Assembly (NCBI GenBank): GCA_028708195.1
Contig: JAQVZK010000121.1
Location: 1 to 7,105 of the forward strand
Direction: 5' to 3'
DNA from: Desulfovibrio sp.
GTDB taxonomy: Bacteria; Desulfobacterota; Desulfovibrionia; Desulfovibrionales; Desulfovibrionaceae
DNA: 7,105 bases
A model generated the notes under the pieces. The model was not told where the DNA came from and did not search any database. It was given only the letters and a program-made list of their open reading frames with translations. Position numbers and translations under genes: made by a program. This document shows, piece by piece, positions 1 to 6,050 of this stretch. Each line of letters begins with the position of its first letter. Position 1 is the first letter of the stretch.

Positions 1-1050
1 GCCCGCGCGGTAGGCCGAAATGCGGCTTGAGAATGAGCCGGATTGCCCGGCCCACAGGCTGATAAGCTCGGTCATACGCCGCGAGCGGCAGTAAACGATG
101 GTGCGCAGATTGCGCGCAAGAGCTGCCTTGAGCAGGTCAATGGCCGCCGTGGCCGGGCTTTGCTCCGGATTGAGAAAGACAAAATGCCGTGGCCCCTGCG
201 GCGCGCCGGATTTGTCGATGACAACGGGCGGCGCCGCGGCGGGGTTCATTATCTGCGGCGCGGCGGGATTGGCGGCGCTTGCCTCGCCAGAAAGCGGGCT
301 TCCCTTGGGTTCGGGGTAGGCGGTACCTGTGAGCGCGGCCCCCAGTTCGCCGGGGTTGCCCACCGTGGCGGTGCACAGCACGTAGACGGGTTTTGCGCCG
401 TAGCGGCCCGCCAGACGGTTGAGCCGCCGGAACACCTGCGCCATGTGCGCGCCAAACACGCCGCGATAGGTATGGGCTTCGTCCACCACCACATGGGTCA
501 GGCCCGCAAGAAAGGCCGCCCATTGCTCGTGATGGGGTAAAATGCCCAGGTGCAGCATCTCTGGATTGCTGATGAGCACGGCGGGAGGGTCGCGGCGTAT
601 CTTGCGCCTGAAGTGGTCCGTGGTGTCGCCGTCGTACAGGGCTGCGGCGGGGCGGGCGTCCTTGGGCCAGGTGGCCGTAAGAGCGTTGAAGGCGGCAAGC
701 TGGTCCTGCGCCAGGGCCTTGAGAGGAAAAAGATAGAGAGCGCGTGCGTCGGGGTCGCGCAGGTGGCGTTCCAGCACGGGCAGGTTGTAGATCAGGCTTT
801 TGCCGCTGGCCGTGGGCGTGGCCGCAACTATGGAGTGCCCGGCGCGGATGTGGTCTGTGGCCAGAGCCTGATGGCTGTAAAGTCCGGCTATGCCGCGCTG
901 CTCAAGAATACGGCTGATGGCCGCAGGCCAGGGCAGGCGCGTTTGGGCGTAGTGAGGCTCGGCGGCGGGCAGCAGGCGGTGGCAGGTGACCTGCCCGCCA
1001 AGCTTTTCTGAAGCCAGAAGAGCGGAAATATAGGAGCCAACAGACATCAT
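1..1050 (-). CDS. DEAH-box helicase, YprA/MrfA type (N-terminal 350 residues; 3' end outside window)
   Basis: Superfamily 2 helicase, read in full by translating the minus strand without a stop to base 1. The motifs appear in order: HQ of a Q-like motif at residues 60-61, Walker A ATPTASGKS at 77-85, motif Ia FPLKALAQDQ at 108-117, SNPEMLH at 161-167, the DEAH box at 190-193, motif III CTATVGNP at 226-233, and the start of helicase domain 2 with TIVYCRSRRMTELI at about 317-330 and YRAG at the edge. The TPTASGKS form of Walker A and the YRAG motif point to the YprA/MrfA/Hrq1 group, which in Bacillus repairs mitomycin lesions. The DUF1998 zinc domain expected at the C terminus lies outside the window, so the subfamily is inferred. 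Residues about 243-287 are an Ala/Pro-rich stretch longer than I expect for the family. Two ATGs stand in tandem (1050 and 1047) with no clear Shine-Dalgarno, so translation may be coupled to upstream reading. It lies 49 bases after the acyltransferase on the same strand, probably in one operon. Confidence 0.88.
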   Translation of the reverse strand, partial: MMSVGSYISALLASEKLGGQVTCHRLLPAAEPHYAQTRLPWPAAISRILEQRGIAGLYSHQALATDHIRAGHSIVAATPTASGKSLIYNLPVLERHLRDPDARALYLFPLKALAQDQLAAFNALTATWPKDARPAAALYDGDTTDHFRRKIRRDPPAVLISNPEMLHLGILPHHEQWAAFLAGLTHVVVDEAHTYRGVFGAHMAQVFRRLNRLAGRYGAKPVYVLCTATVGNPGELGAALTGTAYPEPKGSPLSGEASAANPAAPQIMNPAAAPPVVIDKSGAPQGPRHFVFLNPEQSPATAAIDLLKAALARNLRTIVYCRSRRMTELISLWAGQSGSFSSRISAYRAG

Positions 1051-1103
1051 GTATCCATGCGGGGGGCGACCATGCGGGGTGCTTCCGCGTGGCAGGCGCT
1101 CAT
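1047..1103 (-). CDS. possible 18-codon micro-ORF linking acyltransferase and helicase
   Basis: An ATG at 1103-1101 overlaps the acyltransferase stop as ATGA. The reading continues for 18 codons (MSACHAEAPRMVAPRMDT) to a TGA at 1049-1047, which itself overlaps the first ATG of the helicase as ATGA. A purine-rich AGGGGGGAGA lies directly before the ATG. The peptide contains a small tandem repeat, APRM-V-APRM, made by a 9-base direct repeat (CATGCGGGG at 1056-1064 and 1071-1079). The peptide resembles nothing I know. If translated, its likely role is to carry terminating ribosomes onto the helicase start, which lacks a good binding site of its own. The arrangement could also be chance in GC-rich DNA. 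Confidence 0.3.
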   Translation of the reverse strand: MSACHAEAPRMVAPRMDT

Positions 1104-1876
1104 TCTCCCCCCTGCGGGGTTTGGGGCTGTACGGCAGACGTGGTTTGCCCGGTCGCTTGCCCGGTGATTAACCCCGCCGCGTGCACATTCACGTGTGCAG
1201 CGGCTGCGCGGTCTTCATCCGGCACAAGCGAGCGCACGACGCGCGCGGGCGAGCCCACGGCAAGGCTGTGGGGCGGCACGTCCTTGGTGACCACGCTGCC
1301 CGCACCGATAATGGCGCCTTCGCCAATGGTGACGCCCTTGAGAATAATGCAGTTAAGGCCAATCCAGGCGTAGTCGCCAATGGTCACTGGGCGGTCGCCT
1401 TCCATGCCCGGCTCGGTGGCGCGGGCTTCGGGCGGCCAGTGGGCGTGAAAGTCCGAATCCACAATGATGCAGTTGGGCGCGAGCAACGCCTGCCGCCCGA
1501 TGCTGATGGCGGTGGAGCGGGCCGTTATGGACGTGCCGCTGAGCTGCGCGCCGGGGCCGATATCAATGCGCGCGCCGGGGCCATAGGTGCGCAGGCGCAC
1601 GGGCGTGGCCAGGGCCGCCGCCGTGGCCCGCCGCCAGGACGAAATGAGGCTCACCCCGGCCCCGATGGAGATGTGGCTGCCCGGCCAGCGCATAAGGCCC
1701 ACCGGGCCGTGGGCCGTAACGCCCGCACCAATGGGCACGCCCACGAAAAGGGCCTTGCAGCGCAGGCGCAGGGTACCGTAAAAGCGCCCCCAGCGTGTCA
1801 TCACCTGAAGGCTGGCGTAGTTTATGATATTGGTGGGGGTGAGGCCCCGCTCCAGAGCTTTTTTAAGCATGCTCAT
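1100..1876 (-). CDS. hexapeptide-repeat (left-handed beta-helix) acyltransferase
   Basis: A 258-residue protein of the maltose/galactoside O-acetyltransferase and WcaF-like superfamily, which moves an acetyl or other acyl group from CoA to a hydroxyl, usually on a sugar or surface polysaccharide. Hexapeptide-type turns are visible at about 48-58 (VPIGAGVTAHG), 67-79, 100-115 and 122-140, and most clearly at 163-200, ending in VTIGEGAIIGAGSVVTKDV. The DSDFHAHWPP segment at 140-149 contains the probable catalytic His144. The helix closes with SLAVGSPARVV at 204-214, the usual C-terminal signature. A polar tail of about 40 residues rich in Ala, Thr and Gln follows and looks disordered. The start is ATG 1876, chosen because GAGGT lies seven bases upstream; the reading frame stays open to a TTG at 2122 but with no family similarity. 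The acceptor cannot be told from sequence, and no glycan genes lie nearby. It probably shares a transcript with the downstream helicase. Confidence 0.85.
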   Translation of the reverse strand: MSMLKKALERGLTPTNIINYASLQVMTRWGRFYGTLRLRCKALFVGVPIGAGVTAHGPVGLMRWPGSHISIGAGVSLISSWRRATAAALATPVRLRTYGPGARIDIGPGAQLSGTSITARSTAISIGRQALLAPNCIIVDSDFHAHWPPEARATEPGMEGDRPVTIGDYAWIGLNCIILKGVTIGEGAIIGAGSVVTKDVPPHSLAVGSPARVVRSLVPDEDRAAAAHVNVHAAGLITGQATGQTTSAVQPQTPQGGE

Positions 1877-2163
1877 ACTGATTACCTCAGGGGTACTGCC
1901 GCAGGCGTATTGTCGTGATTTGTCAGGGTACGTTAGTTCCTGTCCTTTCGCATCTGCCCGCGTCTGCCCCACGGGGTACGCAATGGACTGGTGGCAAAAA
2001 GGGCAGGAGTAGCTGGAAAGCCAGCATGCCAGAGTTGCCCCCGGAGGTCGAGGGGAGGCTGGCGCCGGGGAAAGGAAGCGGTTGCTATTGCGGTGAGGGC
2101 AGGTGGTGCGTGTTGGCGGCAAGCGACCTCATGCTTTTTTATTCGTCCGCCACGTAGGGGCCA
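1877..2163. other. intergenic stretch upstream of the acyltransferase
   Basis: No convincing gene is visible on either strand. The acyltransferase frame is open through most of it, and its translation includes a CPFCH cluster, but it starts only at a TTG without a binding site and resembles no family I recognise. I could not pick out a convincing -35/-10 pair for the acyltransferase, so its promoter remains unlocated here. Confidence 0.4.
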
Positions 2164-2205
2164 AAACAGACCCCCACTCCGACGATCCGAAGCGGGGGTC
2201 TGTTT
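2164..2205 (-). terminator. strong hairpin, probable rho-independent terminator
   Basis: AAACAGACCCCC (2164-2175) is the perfect reverse complement of GGGGGTCTGTTT (2194-2205), giving a 12-base-pair stem with an 18-base loop that can pair two bases further. Read on the minus strand the stem runs into TTTTGG, so it would end transcripts from the flavoprotein gene before the acyltransferase. Symmetry would allow some function on the plus strand, although no plus-strand gene needs it. The right arm is also the first unit of the repeat array that follows, so the hairpin may have arisen from an inverted repeat copy. Confidence 0.6.
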
Positions 2206-2283
2206 ACGGGCAAGATGTGGTGACGGGTTCTGTTCACCGACAAGGCGCGTGATGGGTTTCGTTTACAGAGAAAACGCGGCGGA
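2194..2283. repeat. three degenerate 30-base tandem repeats
   Basis: Three consecutive units of 30 bases begin at 2194 or 2195, 2225 and 2255. They share the pattern GGGTTCTGTTTACxGxCAAG followed by a GC-rich end. By eye, units 1 and 2 match at about 18 of their first 25 bases, and units 2 and 3 at about 17 of 26. The left arm of the adjacent hairpin (2164-2175) is a fourth, inverted, partial copy. No gene reads through them convincingly. Function is unknown; they lie between two minus-strand genes. Confidence 0.5.
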
Positions 2284-2304
2284 AGGTGTGCTCAGAGGCA
2301 GCCG

Positions 2305-2339
2305 AAAAAAGACTGCCGTCCACGGCCTAACCGCGCAGT
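2305..2339 (-). terminator. weak terminator-like hairpin after the flavoprotein gene
   Basis: On the minus strand, about ten bases past the flavoprotein stop, ACTGC (paired with GCAGT) encloses a small GCCG-TGGA-CGGC hairpin, followed by AGTC and six T. The inner stem is only four to five pairs, so this is a modest candidate; the stronger hairpin at 2164-2205 may act as a backup. Confidence 0.35.
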
Positions 2340-2348
2340 GCGTACCCC

Positions 2349-2894
2349 TTATTTTTTCAGTTGCCGGCTCCACTGGGCCAGCGCCTGCATGACATCCCCC
2401 ACCTGTTTGGTGAGGCCGCCGTCCACCACGCTGCCCTGATCGTCAAAGCTGGGGGTAAAGGCATTGGAGAACAATTCTGGCTTGTTCAGCACATGCAGGT
2501 TCAGGTACACGCAAACCTGGCGCAAATGGTACTGGCTGCGGCTGGTGCCCATGCCGCCCCCGGCACCCACGATGCAAACGGCTTTGCCCGAAAGCGGGGT
2601 GAGGTTGGGCTCACGCGAAACCCAGTCCAGCGCGTTTTTAAGCGCAGGCGCAATGGAGTAGTTATACTCCGGGCAGGCCAGCACCAGGGCGTCCGCCGCC
2701 GTTACCTGGGCAATAAGGTCTTTGGCGGCCTGCGGTTTTTCGATGTCTTCATTATAGAAGGGCAGGGCGGAGATATTTGCAATCTCCATACAAACGCCCT
2801 CGGGAAGGTTGGCGGCGCAGCAGCGCAAAAGGCCCATATTGCGGGATGCGCGGCGCAAACTGCCGCAAATACCCAGGAAAGTAAGGTTGCTCAT
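2349..2894 (-). CDS. NADPH-dependent FMN reductase family flavoprotein
   Basis: A 181-residue flavodoxin-like protein of the ArsH/ChrR/YieF-type NAD(P)H:FMN or quinone reductase family, which binds FMN and passes electrons from NAD(P)H to flavin, quinones or other acceptors in the cytoplasm. The FMN phosphate loop is GICGSLRRASRN at residues 8-19. The family signature PEYNYSIAPALKNALDW lies at 75-91, and a glycine-rich loop, VGAGGGMGTSRSQ, at 109-121 completes the flavin site. The length is usual for the family. ATG 2894 is preferred because GAGGAG stands seven bases before it; a GTG at 2927 would add 11 residues without a binding site. It lies 95 bases after the thioesterase on the same strand, with no clear terminator between, so cotranscription is possible. 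The physiological acceptor cannot be assigned from sequence. Confidence 0.9.
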   Translation of the reverse strand: MSNLTFLGICGSLRRASRNMGLLRCCAANLPEGVCMEIANISALPFYNEDIEKPQAAKDLIAQVTAADALVLACPEYNYSIAPALKNALDWVSREPNLTPLSGKAVCIVGAGGGMGTSRSQYHLRQVCVYLNLHVLNKPELFSNAFTPSFDDQGSVVDGGLTKQVGDVMQALAQWSRQLKK

Positions 2895-2906
2895 AAGGGT
2901 TCTCCT

Positions 2907-2928
2907 CGTGTTCATCTGTGCGAACACG
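2907..2928 (-). promoter_or_regulatory. inverted repeat abutting the flavoprotein ribosome-binding site, possible operator
   Basis: CGTGTTC (2907-2913) and GAACACG (2922-2928) form a perfect seven-base inverted repeat with an eight-base gap, ending a few bases before the AGGAG of the flavoprotein gene. A TATCAT (2937-2932, minus) could be a -10 box just upstream, but the sequence 17 bases before it (GGTTAA) is a poor -35. Position and symmetry suit a repressor site or a small leader hairpin; the regulator is unknown. Confidence 0.35.
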
Positions 2929-2989
2929 TCAATGATAAAAGTTTTGCAGTCGTTTTAACCTGTCTGCCTTTTGCAGGCGTGATCTATGG

Positions 2990-3400
2990 TCAGCAGCCGC
3001 AGTCCTTGCGGTGGCGGGTGCGACTTTCAAATTTTTCCTTGTGCACCACGACGCGTTCGTGAACGCCCTCGCCGATAAGTCCCACTTCATCACGGGCGCT
3101 GACCTTGAAGGTCAGCCCTTTACCGTTGGAAGTCATGCCTGTGAGTTCAGCAATAAAGGTCACCTGCATGCCGCAGGGGGTTGCGGCCACATGGGCCACA
3201 TCCACCTTTGTGCCCACGGTGGTCATGCCTTCTGGCAGAGCATCCTGCACAACGGCCACGGCTGTGGCCTCCATTCTGGCTATCATCATGGCTGTGGAAA
3301 AAACCTCCACCAGGCCGCTGCCAACGCAGCAGGCCAGCATATCTTCGCTGACTGTGATTTCAGACGTGCCGGAAAGGCCCGGCTCAAGAATTTTTTTCAT
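2990..3400 (-). CDS. FlK-like hotdog-fold acyl-CoA thioesterase
   Basis: A 136-residue protein of the fluoroacetyl-CoA thioesterase (FlK)-like family, single-domain hotdog proteins that hydrolyse small acyl-CoA esters. FlK of Streptomyces cattleya uses Thr42, Glu50 and His76. Here Thr36, Glu44 and His70 show exactly the same spacing (8 and 26), in the contexts FSTAMM, ARMEATA and VDVAHVAATP. The GTKVDVAH strand at 63-70 and ATPCGMQV at 73-80 follow the family pattern. Homologues of this kind are common in anaerobes that do not meet fluoroacetate, so the natural substrate is probably another short acyl-CoA. ATG 3400 is chosen because GAGG precedes it by five bases; an ATG at 3466 has no binding site. 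The C terminus is unusually basic and Cys-rich (RHRKDCGC). A sigma-70-type promoter lies about 100 bases upstream. Confidence 0.85.
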   Translation of the reverse strand: MKKILEPGLSGTSEITVSEDMLACCVGSGLVEVFSTAMMIARMEATAVAVVQDALPEGMTTVGTKVDVAHVAATPCGMQVTFIAELTGMTSNGKGLTFKVSARDEVGLIGEGVHERVVVHKEKFESRTRHRKDCGC

Positions 3401-3496
3401 TCGCGCCTCGTTTGCCTCCCGCGTCAGGCCCCGGTGCGGGGCGCGCCAGCGGTGGAGGGTTGCCATGAGCCCGTTTTTGGGGGCGTTTGTTCAGGC

Positions 3497-3525
3497 ATAG
3501 TAGAAAAGATGCGGTGAGCTATCAA
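3497..3525 (-). promoter_or_regulatory. sigma-70-type promoter for the thioesterase gene
   Basis: On the minus strand TTGATA (3525-3520) and TACTAT (3502-3497) are separated by exactly 17 bases and match the consensus boxes well. Transcription would begin near 3490, leaving a leader of about 90 bases before the thioesterase ATG. The -35 box lies inside one unit of the repeat array described next. Confidence 0.6.
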
Positions 3526-3666
3526 GTGCGAGAACGACCAAATACGGCGACCGCCAAAATTGGTCAGCCAGCAAGTGCGGGGGCTATCAGGTGCGGCGGC
3601 TTGCCACGTGCGGTCAGCAACCCGGTGCGATGCGCTATCAGGTGCGGTGCGCAAACGGGGTCCGCC
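3500..3666. repeat. degenerate 16-17 base tandem repeat array, about ten units
   Basis: The core GTGCGG or a close variant recurs at 3509, 3526, 3542, 3559, 3575, 3591, 3608, 3625, 3642 and about 3660, at steps of 16-18 bases. The best units read GCTATCAGGTGCGGYG and occur at 3583 and 3634, with GCTATCAAGTGCGAG at 3518; the units at 3542, 3559 and 3660 are weak. The period is not a multiple of three and no gene reads through. The array fills the space between the nrfA terminator and the thioesterase promoter, and one unit provides the promoter's -35 box. Confidence 0.6.
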
Positions 3667-3696
3667 CGCGGATGCCAGGGGCATTCGCGGGCGGAC
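3660..3696 (-). terminator. hairpin after nrfA, probable terminator of nrfHA
   Basis: GTCCGCCCGCG (3660-3670) pairs perfectly with CGCGGGCGGAC (3686-3696). The stem continues through a G-T pair and ATGCC/GGCAT (3672-3676 with 3680-3684), giving 17 pairs around a three-base loop. It begins about 42 bases after the nrfA stop. The minus strand continues CCCGTTTGCG, so the T tract is short and termination may depend mostly on the stem, or the structure may protect the 3' end of the mRNA. Confidence 0.65.
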
Positions 3697-3737
3697 TTGT
3701 GCAGACAGAGCCTGTGGAGGGCTGTGGCTGCGTGGAA

Positions 3738-5315
3738 TTATTTGTCTTTGCCGCTCGTCAGGCGATCCTGGCCTTCCCACACCTGTTCAGCCTTGGGCAG
3801 CGTAGGCAGGAGCTTGGTCCAGGGGTGTTGCTTGAGGTATTCCGGGTCCTGCTGGAGCTTGCGGCTCATGTTCAGGATGGGCGGCACCAGTTCCTTGATA
3901 TCCTTGGCGAGAGCCGGGGCGATACCAAAGTCCGTGGCCTGGGTGGCCAGGTCAACGGCCTTCTGGCTGCATTCCATACTGGTCATGAGGGTGTCGAGCG
4001 CCTTGGACGGGTTATGGAAGCCCCAACTGTTTTCAGCGGAGACGTAGTCCCAGAACAACTGGCCCTTGCGCACCATCTCGCGCGCTTCTGTCATGAGGGC
4101 TTCGTAGTTGGGCGCGCGCTGGCCTTCATAGGCATTGGCAAGACGTACGGCTTCATGAGCCTTGACGGATACTTCCTGCGCCTTGAGCAGCTGTTCAAAT
4201 GTCTTTTGCTGGGTGTAAAGCACTCGCTGACGCAGGTATTCGCCGGTCTTGTCGGCGTGGCACTGGCGGCAGGCGCGCATTTCGGGGTCCTTCATGGGCG
4301 AGGTCATCCAGTGGCTGGATATCTTTTTGCCGTCTTCACGCACGTACTGCATGTGGCAGTCTGCGCAAGAAACCCCGGCAGCGCCGTGGGGGCCGTCCTG
4401 GAAGGTTTCGTATTCGGGGTGCTGCATCTTGATCATGGGCACCTTGGAGGCAGCGTGTGTCCAGTCGGCAAAGGGGCCGGGCATGCCGTCGGCACCCTTG
4501 GCGCCGTGGCCCTTGTAGTACTGGTACATGTCTTCGGGGTTAAAGCCGTTATCCCAGGGGAAGACGGGCTTGCCCGCCGGGCCGTTGTCCTTGTGGGTGA
4601 AATAGTATTCCACATGGCACTGGGCGCAGACGAGGGTACGCTTTTCGTTGCGGCTCAGCTTCTGCCAGTCCTTGCCGCTGCGCTTGAGCCAATCCTTGAG
4701 GGGCTCGGAATACAGGCGCAGTTCCATATTTGCCGGGTCGTGGCAGTTGGCGCAGCCCACGGTTTCTTCGTGGGAATTGATCTTGTCCTTGGCGCGGAAT
4801 TCGTTGACATCCATTGACCAGAACTTGTCGCCGTACTGGGCGACCCATCCCATCATCTTGGGGGTCTTGCAGTTCCAGCAGGTGGCGGGCAGGTTGCCCT
4901 TGCCGTCGGCGCCAAAGCGGTTGATGCGGTCAATATTTACAAAGTCTTCAATGGCATAGGTGTGGCCGCGCGTTTCATTGTATTCATACATGAAAGGATA
5001 GCCCAGCCAGAGGTTCTTCAAATAGGGCTGGGCATGCTTGAAGCCCTTGGGCAGGGGGTTCACGTTGTCATTCTTGTTGTAAGGTACCGACCCTTTGAAG
5101 TCGGTCATGATCTTGTCTTCATTGTTCTTCATGTACGAGGCGTACTGCTGCGGAAAGTCCTTTTTAAAAGGCGTCATCTTGGTTTCTGTTTCCGCAAGGC
5201 CTGTTTTGTATTTGGGGGCCTTCAGCTCGGTGGATACATCCTGACAGCCGCTGAGCAAAGCAACGCCCAGCAGCATGGCCAGAGCCAGGGCCGTGGTCAC
5301 AATTCGCTTATTCAT
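3738..5315 (-). CDS. nrfA: cytochrome c nitrite reductase, catalytic pentaheme subunit NrfA
   Basis: NrfA reduces nitrite to ammonium with six electrons, on the outer face of the cytoplasmic membrane in complex with NrfH. The 525 residues begin with a lipoprotein signal ending in the lipobox LLSGC (Cys24). The catalytic heme site is CWNCK at 146-150, with Lys replacing His as the axial ligand, the hallmark of the family. Four ordinary sites follow: CANCH 188-192, CAQCH 230-234, CADCH 317-321 and CRQCH 349-353. The calcium-site and active-site residues are in place: Glu236-Tyr237 just after the third heme, then Lys296, Gln298 and His299 in IKMQHPE. Arg116 in TRGHTY is the likely active-site arginine. 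WGFHNP at 431-436 supplies a distal heme ligand. Lys331 matches in number the NrfA lysine that ligates heme 4 of NrfH in D. vulgaris, as I recall it. The ATG overlaps the end of nrfH by eight bases (ATGAATAA), and AAGGA lies nine bases upstream, inside nrfH. Confidence 0.98.
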   Translation of the reverse strand: MNKRIVTTALALAMLLGVALLSGCQDVSTELKAPKYKTGLAETETKMTPFKKDFPQQYASYMKNNEDKIMTDFKGSVPYNKNDNVNPLPKGFKHAQPYLKNLWLGYPFMYEYNETRGHTYAIEDFVNIDRINRFGADGKGNLPATCWNCKTPKMMGWVAQYGDKFWSMDVNEFRAKDKINSHEETVGCANCHDPANMELRLYSEPLKDWLKRSGKDWQKLSRNEKRTLVCAQCHVEYYFTHKDNGPAGKPVFPWDNGFNPEDMYQYYKGHGAKGADGMPGPFADWTHAASKVPMIKMQHPEYETFQDGPHGAAGVSCADCHMQYVREDGKKISSHWMTSPMKDPEMRACRQCHADKTGEYLRQRVLYTQQKTFEQLLKAQEVSVKAHEAVRLANAYEGQRAPNYEALMTEAREMVRKGQLFWDYVSAENSWGFHNPSKALDTLMTSMECSQKAVDLATQATDFGIAPALAKDIKELVPPILNMSRKLQQDPEYLKQHPWTKLLPTLPKAEQVWEGQDRLTSGKDK

Positions 5316-5775
5316 AGGCTACCGTCCTTGTGCTGATAGGCTTCATGCGCATGTGGGCCACGCCCCTGTGGCAGTCCACACAGTAGGGCTTGGTGTCCAT
5401 GCTGGCCACGTTGATGTTGGTTTGGGCATGGCACGCCTTGCAGTTGGCGTTTACCACGTCACGCGTGTGCAGACTTAAAGGACGCGGGATGTCGTGTCCC
5501 ATAATGTTGCCCACCACATCTCGCAGGCCTTCTTTTGCCTTGAACGGCAACTTGACCAAAAGATTGTGCGGGGCATGGCAATCATTACAGGAAAGTTTGG
5601 CGTGCGTACCCATCTTCTGGGTAACCGCAGCCTCCTGCATGATGTGACAACTGGCGCAAAACGGTCGTTGGTCTGTGGTCGTCATGGCATACGCCAGAAC
5701 TCCCATCAGCACCACGCCCGCCGCAACGCCGCCCATCAGCCATTTTAGCCAGGGTCCATTGCGGGGTATACCCAT
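5308..5775 (-). CDS. nrfH: NrfH, tetraheme menaquinol dehydrogenase of the nitrite reductase complex
   Basis: A NapC/NirT/NrfH-family membrane cytochrome of 155 residues that oxidises menaquinol and passes electrons to NrfA. A single N-terminal transmembrane anchor spans about residues 11-31, and the heme domain faces the periplasm. The four heme sites are CASCH 40-44, CNDCH 63-67, CKACH 112-116 and CVDCH 132-136. In the first, CASCHIM places Met46 two residues after the His; D. vulgaris NrfH uses the equivalent Met49 as axial ligand of heme 1. With the same offset of three, Lys79 and Asp86 match the quinol-site Lys82 and Asp89 of that structure. GGAGG lies four to five bases before the ATG. 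The gene is first in the nrfHA operon and overlaps nrfA by eight bases, so the two are translationally coupled. Confidence 0.97.
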   Translation of the reverse strand: MGIPRNGPWLKWLMGGVAAGVVLMGVLAYAMTTTDQRPFCASCHIMQEAAVTQKMGTHAKLSCNDCHAPHNLLVKLPFKAKEGLRDVVGNIMGHDIPRPLSLHTRDVVNANCKACHAQTNINVASMDTKPYCVDCHRGVAHMRMKPISTRTVAYE

Positions 5776-5807
5776 AGAGCCTCCTTCACTCGCTCCTAGT
5801 GCAGATG

Positions 5808-5837
5808 CGCCCTGAAAAAACCCACATTTTCAGGGCG
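5808..5837 (-). promoter_or_regulatory. hairpin in the nrfHA leader
   Basis: CGCCCTGAAAA (5808-5818) and TTTTCAGGGCG (5827-5837) are perfect reverse complements with an eight-base loop, lying 33 bases before the nrfH ATG. No T run follows on the minus strand, so it is not an obvious terminator. It could be a protein binding site, an mRNA-stabilising hairpin or part of an attenuator. Confidence 0.45.
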
Positions 5838-5886
5838 GGGTATCGTCCACGGTGCAGGCTTGGCAGCCCGCCTCGTCATGAGCGCT

Positions 5887-5906
5887 GGCGGCCTTGCGGG
5901 GCCGCC
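5887..5906 (-). promoter_or_regulatory. second GC-rich hairpin upstream of nrfH
   Basis: GGCGGCC (5887-5893) pairs with GGCCGCC (5900-5906) around a six-base loop, followed by the short palindrome GGACGGTCC (5907-5915). A further perfect palindrome, TGCCGG-C-CCGGCA, lies at 5938-5950. If nrfHA transcripts begin near 6040 these would all sit in a structured leader. Chance formation in GC-rich DNA is possible. Confidence 0.3.
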
Positions 5907-6050
5907 GGACGGTCCATTAAAGCATTTCACACTAACGTGCCGGCCCGGCAGGCGAGGCATCTCTGCTGTCTTTGCCCGTAGCGGCCAAAGCACGCTTGCC
6001 CTGCGAGCACCTTGTGGCACGGGCTCTTACAAAAGCCGCGCGGGCAGGTA

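Noticed and set aside
43..540. Plus-strand open frame at the left edge.
   Set aside because: Antisense to the helicase, which reads through with all its motifs in order.
1100..2122. Extended acyltransferase of 340 residues starting at a TTG (2122).
   Set aside because: The extra 82 residues show no family similarity and no ribosome-binding site, while ATG 1876 has GAGGT seven bases upstream and begins where homology-like sequence starts.
2349..2927. GTG 2927 as start of the flavoprotein.
   Set aside because: It would place the palindrome and the strong AGGAG site inside the gene; ATG 2894 is well spaced from that site and fits the family N terminus.
2361..3062. A 233-codon open frame on the plus strand across the flavoprotein gene.
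   Set aside because: Antisense shadow of a gene with clear FMN reductase motifs and a strong Shine-Dalgarno.
3500..3666. CRISPR array.
   Set aside because: Units are about 17 bases, degenerate and adjoining, with no conserved repeat and no unique spacers of 30 or more bases.
3591..4817. A 408-codon open frame on the plus strand across nrfA.
   Set aside because: It lies antisense to nrfA, whose five heme motifs leave no doubt; the long open frame is a by-product of GC-rich codon use.
5974..5988. Second sigma-54-like site (TTGGCCGCTACGGGCA, minus strand).
   Set aside because: The GG to GC spacing is nine bases, not ten, which normally abolishes sigma-54 recognition.
5796..6020. Small open frame of 74 codons upstream of nrfH on the minus strand.
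   Set aside because: No recognisable domain, no convincing ribosome-binding site, and it covers the hairpins and probable leader of nrfHA.
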